In this document: one piece after another, positions 6,514-14,134 of the stretch
Numbering within the stretch: the first letter of the stretch is position 1
Layout of the letters: each line of letters begins with the position of its first letter
Source: Candidatus Baldrarchaeota archaeon
GTDB taxonomy: Archaea > Asgardarchaeota > Baldrarchaeia > Baldrarchaeales > DXJG01
DNA length: 16,412 bases
Direction of reading: 5' to 3'
NCBI GenBank assembly: GCA_030587435.1
Contig: JAUQZC010000171.1
Location: 1-16,412 of the forward strand
The notes under the pieces: generated by a model
What the model was told of the DNA's origin: nothing
The model's database searches: none
The model's input: only the letters and a program-made list of their open reading frames with translations
Translations under genes and position numbers: made by a program

Positions 6514-7683
6514 TTGGAGAGGGTTGCAATTATCAAAATAGAAAATGATGATGTTTACGGTGCTGTTAGAAAAGCAATAGAAGCGGCGGGTCAACCAGAT
6601 CTTAGTTCAGGAGACACGGTAATCGTTAAACCGAATCTATGTGCACCAAAACCTTACAATAGCGGTGTAGTAACAAACATCGAGGTCGTAAAAGCTGTTT
6701 GCAAATATTTGATAGAGGAAATGAATGTAAAGCCCCTTGTGGGAGATATGCCCATAGTAGGCTGGGATCCTAAAGAAGTTTACCAAAAACTTGGAGTAAA
6801 AGAAGAAGTTGAAAAAGTAGGAGCACAATTCCTAGATTTTAGTGAGGAAGAATTTATAAAAATAGAAATACCAGATGGAAAAAAGCTTAAATCAGTTAAA
6901 ATATTGAAAAAGGCTTTTGAAGTAGACGGAATAATTAGCGTTCCTGTCATGAAAAACCACTTCTTAACTGGAGTAACTCTATCAATAAAAAACCTAAAAG
7001 GGCTAATTGCTCAAGATCAAAGAACAAAAATACACGTCCTAGGCTTACATGAACCCGTAGTCGACTTATTTCAAGCATTGAAAAACCAAGTAAAATATGC
7101 AATCGTAGATGGCACCTATGCCGCGAATCAAGTAAAACCCTCAGGCCCATACTACGGGCCAATAGAACCCGGAGAAGTAGTTAAAATGGATCTCATCATA
7201 GCTGGAAAAGACCCAGTAGCCGTAGATGCGGTAACCAGCAGGGTCATGGGTTTTGACCCCGCAAAAATAAAAATTATAAGCATAGCAGCTGAAAGAGGTC
7301 TTGGAGAAATAGAAAACATTGAAGTTGTCGGCGAAGAGGCAAAACCCTTCAAAAAATTCAAAGCAAGCTTCAAAGGAAGAATAATATCGTTCATGAGTAG
7401 AATTTGGACTACTAAAGTACTGAATCCCCTTGTAAACCCATTAGCAAAGAAACTTTTTGGGCCGCAAATGGTTACCTTAAGTAAGGCACAAGAAGAGGTC
7501 GGTGAGGGTAAGAAAGGAGAAGTTGTTCTCATAGGTGAATGCGATGGATGCGGAGTCTGCGTTAAATCCTGTAAAGTAAACAACATTAAGCTTGTAAACG
7601 GAAAACCAGTGATAGGCGACAGATGCATAAAATGTTTCATATGCGTAGAGGTTTGCCCAAAATCAGCTCTGGCAATTCAATAA
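6514..7683 (+). CDS. DUF362 protein with C-terminal two-cluster ferredoxin domain
   Basis: The N-terminal about 300 residues match the DUF362 family (VIVKPNLCAPKPYNSGVVTNIEVVKAV, VPVMKNHFLTGVTLSIKNLKG, VAVDAVTSRVMGFDP). The C terminus has two ferredoxin motifs, CDGCGVCVKSC and CIKCFICVEVCP, each C-x2-C-x2-C-x3-C, which should bind two [4Fe-4S] clusters. Members are thought to be cytoplasmic electron-transfer or redox proteins, but the reaction is not known. I choose TTG 6514 because GGTGAT at 6504-6509 is an exact ribosome-binding sequence four bases upstream; GTG 6505 is the other in-frame start. The IS607 element ends at 6505, inside that site, so the gene has lost its native upstream context but kept translation signals. 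Before insertion it probably lay in the mptA-queD operon. Confidence 0.88.
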   Translation: MERVAIIKIENDDVYGAVRKAIEAAGQPDLSSGDTVIVKPNLCAPKPYNSGVVTNIEVVKAVCKYLIEEMNVKPLVGDMPIVGWDPKEVYQKLGVKEEVEKVGAQFLDFSEEEFIKIEIPDGKKLKSVKILKKAFEVDGIISVPVMKNHFLTGVTLSIKNLKGLIAQDQRTKIHVLGLHEPVVDLFQALKNQVKYAIVDGTYAANQVKPSGPYYGPIEPGEVVKMDLIIAGKDPVAVDAVTSRVMGFDPAKIKIISIAAERGLGEIENIEVVGEEAKPFKKFKASFKGRIISFMSRIWTTKVLNPLVNPLAKKLFGPQMVTLSKAQEEVGEGKKGEVVLIGECDGCGVCVKSCKVNNIKLVNGKPVIGDRCIKCFICVEVCPKSALAIQ

Positions 7684-7754
7684 CTAACCGACACCTACAC
7701 TAACATTAAAGTTGACCATCACGCTTAAAGTAAGATTACTTTTCTAGTGAAAAG

Positions 7755-8954
7755 CTAATCTTCATCGAATTCAAAGGTCGATAATTTGTAAAGTATAATA
7801 GCAAGTATAAGTAGTGAGAACTGTAGATAAAAGGGTGATAGCGGCGAAATTCTATACGCCATAATACCAGCGATCAAAGGAGCTGCAATTCCAAATATTT
7901 TGTGCATCGAAGATATTGCACCTAAAATGCTTCCTCTCTTATCAGAGGGTATAAATTCGAAGAGATAAGATCGATGAAATATCAGCCAAATAGTGTGGCC
8001 AAATTCCATAACCATAGTTGCTATGAAAAGAAGCATAAAAGTTCGTATTGAGTTTAAATTCCAATACTCTATATTTGCGGTGAATATCGCGTAAATAGTC
8101 ATTAAAATAACCCCTGTATAAAGCATTTTAAACCTACTTTTCTTACCAGCCTTGTCGGCGGCGAAAGACGCCAAAATACTTGTCCCAGAAATAGCGACCT
8201 CTATAAGGATTACGAAGAAAACACTAAGCGATAAAACATTATAAACGTAATTATCCAAAACTAGTCCGTAAGTTAAACCGAAACTAAAGACTATAAGTAT
8301 TTCAGCAGCAGCTACAGGTAAAATCTGCCTAGGAATACTGGTAAATCTTCCTTCCTCTTTTAATCTGACTGTTTGAGATGTTTCAGGAAGCCATTTCCAA
8401 ATATACATTAAAAAGAACATCGAAGATAGACCGGAAACCATGAAAAGTATTCTAAAGGCTTCAAGAGATGTAAAGAAAAATCCAAGTAAAGCCCCGATAA
8501 GGGGGAATGTAATGAACTGCGCAGCTTCAGGTAGAGCCATGTGATAAACATACACTTTTTCTCTAATTTCCTCTGGGTAAGCATCTCTTTCATAGACTTG
8601 ATAAGAGACTGTAAATACTCCACCAATCCTTTCTAAAAGACTACCCAAAATTATGTGAATGGGCGAAGTCGCATAAGCATAAATAAAATTTGCCATACCA
8701 AAGGTTACTTCTATGATAGACATGGCAGTTCTAACCGAAAGGGCTTTATCTAACGCTTTACCAATCAAAAAAGTAAAAATAACACTCATTAAAGCAGAAA
8801 TAGTGTAAAGAAGACCAGCTATTTCAACATTGAATCCTAGTTTAAACAGATAAACTGGAAATATAACGTCAACAACTAGGAAAGGTGAAGCAAGGGTATA
8901 ATAAATTATAAGTCTCCTAGCAGCGAGTGGGAACGACCTGAACTCTTCAAACAT
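7755..8954 (-). CDS. Major facilitator superfamily transporter
   Basis: The 399-residue product has about twelve hydrophobic segments and the loop 2-3 MFS signature GKALDKALSVRTA at about residues 65-77. It has a central hydrophilic stretch near residues 190-208 (PETSQTVRLKEEGRF) dividing two six-helix halves. It should move a small solute across the cytoplasmic membrane; the substrate cannot be read from the sequence. A typical feature of this archaeal subgroup is the YERDAYPEEIREKVY stretch after helix 4. ATG 8954 is preceded by GAGGGA with an 8-base gap. It is a single-gene minus-strand unit that converges with the DUF362 gene 71 bp away. It is not closely alike in sequence to the second MFS protein in the window. 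Confidence 0.85.
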   Translation of the reverse strand: MFEEFRSFPLAARRLIIYYTLASPFLVVDVIFPVYLFKLGFNVEIAGLLYTISALMSVIFTFLIGKALDKALSVRTAMSIIEVTFGMANFIYAYATSPIHIILGSLLERIGGVFTVSYQVYERDAYPEEIREKVYVYHMALPEAAQFITFPLIGALLGFFFTSLEAFRILFMVSGLSSMFFLMYIWKWLPETSQTVRLKEEGRFTSIPRQILPVAAAEILIVFSFGLTYGLVLDNYVYNVLSLSVFFVILIEVAISGTSILASFAADKAGKKSRFKMLYTGVILMTIYAIFTANIEYWNLNSIRTFMLLFIATMVMEFGHTIWLIFHRSYLFEFIPSDKRGSILGAISSMHKIFGIAAPLIAGIMAYRISPLSPFYLQFSLLILAIILYKLSTFEFDED

Positions 8955-9397
8955 GATGGTTCCCTCAAACAGGGAATGTGCGTATAGCGAGAAAACGATT
9001 AGAATAAAAAGATTTTGCTTAAAGGCAGTTGATATTTTAATTTCAAATTAAGATAAGTGATATTCTATAAATACATCAATGGAAGCGATACTAATAATAT
9101 CAGTAATCAGTATGGGAATTTTAATGAACTATATTCTAACATTGAAGATTTGAAATTGTATTTTGGATATATATGTGAAACGTTACGATCTTTTTCAAAG
9201 GTCAAAACAGGTTTAGCTTGTTACTTTGATTTTGCGAAATTTTTAAGTTTAGATGGTAATCTCTGTGATTTTTCTAAGGATAATTATATAAATAGCGTGA
9301 CACATAGTTTATCATCACATCTAACCATGAAACAGTATTTTACGAAGCCAGATAGGACGTACTGTTGAATAAAAACTAATTTGTCGAGGTTAGACGA
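8955..9397. other. Intergenic stretch with a doubtful small ORF
   Basis: This 443-bp gap separates two divergent genes. A 103-codon plus-strand frame (9057-9368, GTG start) has no Shine-Dalgarno site, no recognisable domain and a composition rich in Tyr, Asn, Ser and Phe, as expected of random AT-rich DNA. I do not call it a gene. GAGGT at 9385-9389 belongs to the next gene. No RNA gene or repeat was recognised. Confidence 0.4.
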
Positions 9398-9988
9398 TTG
9401 AAAGATGTTAAAGAAGAAATTTCAGAGATACTAAATGAGATACTGCAAATTGTTGAGAAAACAATTGAAATAAATCTGAAAAAATATCCGGATCGCATAT
9501 TTTCCCAATACAATTCTCCAGAAACATACTTAGACATAATAGACAACATTTTCTCCGATTTCTTTCGTGAAGTAGAAAGACTCAAAAGCTATCTAAAAAT
9601 TAGGAAAGAACTTTACAGAACACTAAGAGAACTCATCACAACAATCCAATTAACAACTAAAGACATGGAAATAACACCAAATGAAGTAAGAATCCTAATA
9701 CTTCCAATATATAAGAGGCTACTGGATATAAGATTGGAAGATATGAAAATAATCAAAGAAATAGAGAAAGAAGCAAAAATTCTAGAAGTAATTAGTGAAC
9801 ATTCAAAAAATTCTCTGAAAAGAATTGAATTAGCATCAAAGATCTTGGGTTATGATAGGAAAAGAAACACAGATGATTTAGAAGAAGCAATGATGTTACT
9901 GGTCCAAGAAAACACAGCAGATGCGAAAAAGAAAATCGAACAAATAAAACAACGACTACAACAATTTGAAAACTCTACAAACACCTAA
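9398..9988 (+). CDS. Helical protein of unknown function
   Basis: The product has 196 residues and is almost all charged amphipathic helix. It opens with a coiled-coil-like MKDVKEEISEILNEILQIVEK, has a middle part around residues 70-120 with paired helices (TLRELITTIQLTTKDMEITP, then IYKRLLDIRLEDMKIIKEIE), and ends in a coil rich in Lys, Glu and Gln (DAKKKIEQIKQRLQQFE). There are no Cys or His metal sites, membrane segments or signal peptide. I do not recognise a family. The length and a TPNE-x-R-x3-L stretch recall archaeal GINS subunits only vaguely, and the neighbourhood is not a replication locus. TTG 9398 is supported by GAGGT at 9385-9389, so a real gene is likely. Confidence 0.65.
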   Translation: MKDVKEEISEILNEILQIVEKTIEINLKKYPDRIFSQYNSPETYLDIIDNIFSDFFREVERLKSYLKIRKELYRTLRELITTIQLTTKDMEITPNEVRILILPIYKRLLDIRLEDMKIIKEIEKEAKILEVISEHSKNSLKRIELASKILGYDRKRNTDDLEEAMMLLVQENTADAKKKIEQIKQRLQQFENSTNT

Positions 9989-10074
9989 AATTCATCCAGT
10001 ATACTCAGCCCACTATAATAATATTTCGATCAAATAAAAGTGTTTAAAAACTTCTGAGATATGTTAATATTCGG

Positions 10075-10127
10075 ATGATGACGGCTGGGACAGCAACAGA
10101 AAAGATGACGAATTTGCCGATTGCTGA
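10075..10127 (+). ncRNA. Candidate archaeal C/D box guide RNA
   Basis: The boxes occur in order: C, ATGATGA (10075-10081, perfect RTGATGA); D', CAGA (10097-10100, one off CTGA); C', AAGATGA (10102-10108, one off); D, CTGA (10124-10127, perfect). Both internal spacers are exactly 15 bases, the symmetry expected of archaeal sRNPs, though slightly longer than the common 12. Such RNAs guide fibrillarin-dependent 2'-O-methylation of rRNA or tRNA. The D guide is complementary to UCGGCAAAUU and the D' guide to GCUGUCCCAGCC; from memory both resemble conserved archaeal 23S rRNA segments. Terminal stem pairing is weak. The site lies in gene-less DNA. Confidence 0.5.
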
Positions 10128-10357
10128 CTTCTATATCTCTACACTCTAAAATTAGAATGCTTAAACACATTTTATTCTCAAAGCCAAGCTTAATACAGAT
10201 CGTATTCAACAAGTTACTTTAGAAACAAGCTGTGAGAAAGCATTAAAAGAACTTTTCTAATTTCAAGGAGGAGGTAGAATAAAGATAGTTTTATAAATTC
10301 TTAAGGACGTACAGGGTTCAATTCAATATTAAATGGGAGAACCATTAGCGAAATAAG
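10128..10357. other. Gene-less stretch with an orphan Shine-Dalgarno-like site
   Basis: No gene is supported here. AAGGAGGAGGT at 10265-10275 is a very strong ribosome-binding sequence, but no start codon with an open frame follows. A TATA-like TTTTATAAAT lies at about 10290-10299. A plus-strand open tail of about 32 codons ends at the TAA around 10258-10260, just before the SD-like site, and could be the end of a decayed gene; the evidence is slight. Confidence 0.3.
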
Positions 10358-11176
10358 TTATTTCATAGCTTTAACTATAATTAAACCACTTTTTTCCGAC
10401 ATCTCATAGTCTTTTACACAGTTTTTTAATTCTTCTTCTACTTCTGCGCTAGTATATGTGAATTTCTCTATGAAACTCATACATCTCTTAGCTAAATGTT
10501 TAATCCAAATATTATCAACCTCCTTAGTTAGAACTAGTAGCATGTCTCCTCCAGGCTTCAAACGTTCCGCTACACACTTTATAGGATTTGCAATTTTTGG
10601 CAATCTAATTAAACAAATCACTTTATCAAATTCCTTTTGAGGAAGATGAGAAACTATTTCCACTCTACCAAGTTTACGTTGTTTTGCTAAGTAAAGCATT
10701 GGAGAACTAATGATACGCGTTTTTGGCTGATCAAAGTATAAATATACGTGAACATGTCTACAGCTGTTTATAAACCATTTAACCATTGAAAGAGGGAAAA
10801 TCGTAGAACAAAAAACCTCATCATTCAACCTTATATCCATCGATTTCAGCAGATTTACCCAGAAGTCTTCAAAATTTATCCATAGACTTTCAAAAGTTCT
10901 TTCATACATACCAACTAGCTTTTCAACTTCTCGTTTCCCCTTTTCGGTTATAACATACATTTTTCTCCTTCTATTCTTAGATTCGTCCCAGTAACCTTTA
11001 ATGTATCCCTTTGCCTCAAGTTTTTGAAGAGCTGGATAAACTACACCTGAACTAGGCTCTTTTCCCCTTATTTCGGACATGATTTTCTTTAATTCGTAAC
11101 CGTAAAGAGGCTTTTCCAAGAGCAGCAGAAGAATTGGAATTTGAAACCATCCAAGTTCTGTAAACTTCTTAAACAT
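10358..11176 (-). CDS. PadR-family regulator fused to a degenerate methyltransferase-like domain
   Basis: Residues 9-92 are a PadR winged helix: PILLLLLEKPLYGYELKKIMSEI, the turn PSSGVVYPALQKLEAKGYI, and a wing with RRRKMYVITEKGKREVEKL. PadR proteins are dimeric transcription regulators of transport and stress genes. Residues about 125-272 are not the usual PadR C-terminal helix. FDKVICLIRLPKIANPIKCVAERLKPGG (183-210) followed by DMLLVLTKE looks like the post-motif and RLKPGG region of class I SAM-dependent methyltransferases, but no glycine-rich SAM-binding motif is visible around 135-150 (HVHVYLYFDQ). A ligand-sensing or dead-enzyme role is an inference. ATG 11176 follows GGTGA with a 5-base gap, and a TATA-like TTTATATTAAG lies upstream. 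The gene is divergent from tauE and may control it. Confidence 0.82.
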   Translation of the reverse strand: MFKKFTELGWFQIPILLLLLEKPLYGYELKKIMSEIRGKEPSSGVVYPALQKLEAKGYIKGYWDESKNRRRKMYVITEKGKREVEKLVGMYERTFESLWINFEDFWVNLLKSMDIRLNDEVFCSTIFPLSMVKWFINSCRHVHVYLYFDQPKTRIISSPMLYLAKQRKLGRVEIVSHLPQKEFDKVICLIRLPKIANPIKCVAERLKPGGDMLLVLTKEVDNIWIKHLAKRCMSFIEKFTYTSAEVEEELKNCVKDYEMSEKSGLIIVKAMK

Positions 11177-11194
11177 TTAATTCACCATTCTTAT

Positions 11195-11212
11195 TCCCTT
11201 AATATAAACTAT
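11195..11212 (-). promoter_or_regulatory. Probable promoter of the PadR-fusion gene
   Basis: On the minus strand CTATAGTTTATATTAAGG lies about 20-37 bp upstream of ATG 11176. It gives a TATA box and a very short leader that still contains GGTGA. The remaining DNA up to 11400 shows no gene. Confidence 0.4.
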
Positions 11213-11404
11213 AGCTTAAAACACGTTATATGCTTTAACATGGACAAGGTTTTTGGGAGGGGAACTAATTATGTAACCTGCATGAAAACACTATGAAATT
11301 TGTTAAAATAAAAACTAAAATAACTCCTATGTTAATCCTCGATGGAGCAGAAATAAGTACTAAATGATACTAAAGTGTTAAGGGCATAACTTGCAATGTA
11401 GAGC

Positions 11405-11449
11405 AACATATATAAGCAGTTTAATATTTTCATTTGCTACACTAGGTGA
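11405..11449 (+). promoter_or_regulatory. Promoter and ribosome-binding site of the TauE/SafE gene
   Basis: ACATATATAAGC at about 11406-11417 is a good TATA box and would start transcription near 11436. AGGTGAT at 11444-11450 is an exact Shine-Dalgarno sequence five bases before ATG 11456. Confidence 0.55.
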
Positions 11450-11455
11450 TACCCT

Positions 11456-12310
11456 ATGTACAGTGTCCTGAGAATGATACTATTGTTTTTAATGACCCTA
11501 GGTGCTGGAATACTGGCGAGTTTAGTCGGTATTGGTGGAGGCGTAATTTTCGTCCCAATATTCAATCTTTTCGTGGGACTGCCAATTGAAGATGCTATTG
11601 GAACATCTATGTTCACAATTATATTTACCGCCTTATCTGGCAGCATTTACTACGCAAAAGAGAAAAGAATAGATTACAAAACCGGACTATTAATGGAAAT
11701 TACCACAATACCTGGCGCAATAATTGGTGCTACCACTACAGAACTACTCCCCGAGACAATTCTAAAAATAATTTTCTTCTCGTTTCTCTTCTTCTCAGGT
11801 TTTAAACTAATTAGAAAAAAGGACGCAAAAAAATCTTCCAACTTCACCTTTAAGAGACCACGTCTAAAATTTTTGAATATCGGATGGGAAAGGAAATTTA
11901 TTGACACGCAGGGAAAGGAATGGTCATATTTCGTCAACATACCTGTGATGTTAATAAGTGGATTCCTCGCTGGCTTCATTTCAGGGCTTCTTGGAATAGG
12001 TGGAGGAACACTAAAAGTACCCTTACTCGCAATTATACTGGGAGTGCCGGTACACATCGCAACTGCAACATCTACCTTCATGATCCTACTTACAAGCACA
12101 AGTGGTGGAATAACGCATCTTTATCTAGGACATGTACATCTTGAAATAGTTTTAGTAGCTGCTCTTGGAGCAATCCTAGGCGCACAAATGGGGCCAAGAC
12201 TAAACATAAAGGTATCTCCAAGATATCTAAGAAAAATAGTTGGAGCAGTATTAATTTTAGTTGCAGCAAACATGGCATACAACACCATTCAACTCCTAAC
12301 AACACCCTAA
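11456..12310 (+). CDS. TauE/SafE (DUF81) family anion exporter
   Basis: The 284-residue membrane protein has the duplicated signature of the family: LASLVGIGGGVIFVPIF at about residues 20-36 and FISGLLGIGGGTLKVPLL at about 174-191, one in each half. About eight hydrophobic segments are visible, with a polar central loop at about 120-155 (RKKDAKKSSNFTFKRPRLKF). Members are sulfite, sulfonate or related organic-anion exporters in the cytoplasmic membrane; the substrate here is not shown. ATG 11456 has an AGGTGAT site with a 5-base spacer. It is divergent from the PadR-fusion gene and converges with a cysteine synthase gene 77 bp away, which hints at sulfur metabolism but does not prove it. Confidence 0.88.
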   Translation: MYSVLRMILLFLMTLGAGILASLVGIGGGVIFVPIFNLFVGLPIEDAIGTSMFTIIFTALSGSIYYAKEKRIDYKTGLLMEITTIPGAIIGATTTELLPETILKIIFFSFLFFSGFKLIRKKDAKKSSNFTFKRPRLKFLNIGWERKFIDTQGKEWSYFVNIPVMLISGFLAGFISGLLGIGGGTLKVPLLAIILGVPVHIATATSTFMILLTSTSGGITHLYLGHVHLEIVLVAALGAILGAQMGPRLNIKVSPRYLRKIVGAVLILVAANMAYNTIQLLTTP

Positions 12311-12387
12311 CGCTTCACATTCCCATTTACATGCCTAAAACAAAACAGTGAAATTTAACATATATTATTGACCCGTTTAATCGGTTT

Positions 12388-13332
12388 TCATCTATTTTCT
12401 CTTACAAGTCTTGTGCTTAGATATCTTGCACCATAATCCGGAAGAATTGTTACAACTTTTTGTCCGTCGCCAAGTCCCAATTTTTGTCCCAGTCTAATTG
12501 CTGCTAATACATTGGCTCCAGAGGATATCCCTAGAAATAGACCTTCTTCTCTTGCTAACCGCCTAGCCATTTGAATAGCTTCATCACTACTAATTAACAT
12601 CCATTCATCAACAAGATGCCTATAACGCTTAACTATCTCAGGTACAAACCCGTCACCTATGCCCTCAATTTCATGTTTACCCCATTTACCAAGAGAAATC
12701 GTAGGACATTCAGCAGGCTCCATACCTGCAACATAAATATTTGGATTATATTCCTTCAGTCTTTTAGCAATTCCAATCAGCGTTCCACCGGTACCTACCC
12801 CTGCAACAAAAGCATCAATTCTACCCTTGGTCTGCTCTAAGATTTCCCTTCCAGTTGTTTCATAATGTGCTTTCACGTTTTCTTCATCACTCCACTGGTC
12901 AAAGAAATAATATTTGCCGGGATGTTCTTCAGCTAGCTTCTTAGAGTACTCTAGGGAGTGGAAAACATCGCTTTCACCGCCAGGAGTATGTACTAGTTCT
13001 GCCCCGTAGGCTTTTAATATAAGCATCCTTTCCTCGCTCATTTCCTCCGGTATTATGATCATCACCTTATAGCCAAGATAAGATCCAACAGCAGCAAAAG
13101 CAATCCCAGTATTACCGGTGGTTGGAACAACAAGAGTCATCCCAGGTTTAAGCTTTCCGCTTCTTTCGGCGGCACGAATCATGTAAAGCGCTATACGATC
13201 CTTAACACTACCACTAGGATTTAAGAACTCAGCTTTAGCCCACACTTCGAATGGTAATCCTTTAGTGACCTTAGTTAGCTTTAATAGCGGCGTATTACCG
13301 ATCATTTCAAGCATATTACTGGAAATCCTCAT
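12388..13332 (-). CDS. Cysteine synthase family PLP enzyme
   Basis: This 314-residue protein belongs to the CysK/CysM branch of fold-type II PLP enzymes, which join sulfide to O-acetylserine or O-phosphoserine to make cysteine. The PLP lysine is K44 in PSGSVKDR. TTGNTG at 71-76 is the substrate loop (usually TSGNTG; here Ser is Thr). GVGTGGT at 178-184 binds the PLP phosphate. IEGIGDGFVP at 222-231 and GISSGA at 268-273 are family signatures. Length is normal for CysK. Cystathionine beta-synthase cannot be excluded by sequence alone, though the C-terminal CBS domains are absent. ATG 13332 is chosen because it matches the family N terminus (NMLEMIGNTPLLKL); GGAGG lies 12 bases upstream, which is long. 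Confidence 0.92.
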   Translation of the reverse strand: MRISSNMLEMIGNTPLLKLTKVTKGLPFEVWAKAEFLNPSGSVKDRIALYMIRAAERSGKLKPGMTLVVPTTGNTGIAFAAVGSYLGYKVMIIIPEEMSEERMLILKAYGAELVHTPGGESDVFHSLEYSKKLAEEHPGKYYFFDQWSDEENVKAHYETTGREILEQTKGRIDAFVAGVGTGGTLIGIAKRLKEYNPNIYVAGMEPAECPTISLGKWGKHEIEGIGDGFVPEIVKRYRHLVDEWMLISSDEAIQMARRLAREEGLFLGISSGANVLAAIRLGQKLGLGDGQKVVTILPDYGARYLSTRLVRENR

Positions 13333-13350
13333 CTGAACCCCTAACCTCCG

Positions 13351-13372
13351 TTATAAATTAATCGTATAAAAA
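13351..13372 (-). promoter_or_regulatory. Promoter region of the cysteine synthase gene
   Basis: Two TATA-like stretches on the minus strand, TTTTTTATACG (near 13363-13373) and AATTTATAA (13351-13359), precede ATG 13332. The nearer one would place transcription at or near the start codon, giving a leaderless mRNA; the farther gives a leader of about 10 bases. Confidence 0.4.
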
Positions 13373-13447
13373 ACAATAATATTAAATACTTGTTAAAACC
13401 CTTGCACATTCAAATAGTAGTAATGCTCTCTCAGAGCGTGTTTTGTT

Positions 13448-14125
13448 TTATCTACTTTGAGCATAAAGCTCGATTAGGATAGCGATTATTCTTATGAGGA
13501 TGTTTGCAAAGTCTAGGAAGAAATGTAAAGCGCCAAGTACCCATTCGTTGTCTTGAAGACGTGTTCTTATTTGATAAGTGTCGTACATAACTAAAAATAC
13601 GAAGAGAAGTATAACACCTAGATCTACCGCTATTCTAAACCAACTTGCTTGAACAAAGATTTCAGCAATAGTTAATCCAATCGCAACAAGTAGAAAGAAG
13701 AAAAGCCACCAACTCCAATGTGACAAATCTTTCTTAGTAACAAATTGATATATCACGGCTATAACAAATACCCCTGAAGTTAAAATCAACGCTTCAGGAA
13801 TAATTTTCGCATTCACTAAGTCAGCTATGTAAAAAATGGATCCAAAAAGGCCAACCCCAGTGGACAATGCAAAAAGCGTAGATGTCACCACATTTATAAT
13901 CTTAATTTTCGCTGTGAGATATGCTACCACGAAAAACAAGAAGTAAAGAACTGTAACACCGATTAAACCAACTGGTGTAAGAAGGATTGCCTCCGCAACA
14001 CTGGCAGCTTTAAAACCGAAAAATCCTTCTAAAGTTTTTGCAGTCGTATAAGCTCCTATAGTCATTACAATTATAAGCCAGGTCAAAAAGGGGAAAACTT
14101 TATTCCTAATGGTTTCACTTCTCAT
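13448..14125 (-). CDS. Bax inhibitor-1 / YccA-like membrane protein
   Basis: From ATG 14125 the product has 225 residues and about seven membrane segments. The last part, FLVMYDTYQIRTRLQDNEWVLGALHFFLDFANILIRI, matches the Bax inhibitor-1 signature (YDTxxI followed by AL-x-LDF-x-NL-x-R). This family forms pH-sensitive calcium leak channels in bacteria and eukaryotes; the role in archaea is not known. I place the start at ATG 14125, since AGGTG lies six bases upstream; GTG 14134 is the alternative. The acidic residues of the family pore, D in YDT and D in LDF, are present. It is followed by the cysteine synthase gene on the same strand after 115 bp, far enough for separate transcription. Confidence 0.85.
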   Translation of the reverse strand: MRSETIRNKVFPFLTWLIIVMTIGAYTTAKTLEGFFGFKAASVAEAILLTPVGLIGVTVLYFLFFVVAYLTAKIKIINVVTSTLFALSTGVGLFGSIFYIADLVNAKIIPEALILTSGVFVIAVIYQFVTKKDLSHWSWWLFFFLLVAIGLTIAEIFVQASWFRIAVDLGVILLFVFLVMYDTYQIRTRLQDNEWVLGALHFFLDFANILIRIIAILIELYAQSR

Positions 14126-14134
14126 TGAAAGCAC

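Noticed and set aside
9057..9368. 103-codon open frame
   Set aside because: No ribosome-binding site, no recognisable domain and a composition like random AT-rich DNA.
9398..9988. Possible GINS replication subunit
   Set aside because: Only length and a vague helical pattern match; no clear GINS motif and no replication genes nearby.
10311..10326. tRNA-like T-loop GGGTTCAATTC
   Set aside because: The flanking bases do not pair into a T-stem and no acceptor, D or anticodon arm can be built around it.
13425..13437. Hairpin GCTCT-CTC-AGAGC after the BI-1 gene as a terminator
   Set aside because: The stem is only 5 bp and is not followed by a T-run on the minus strand, where the gene lies.
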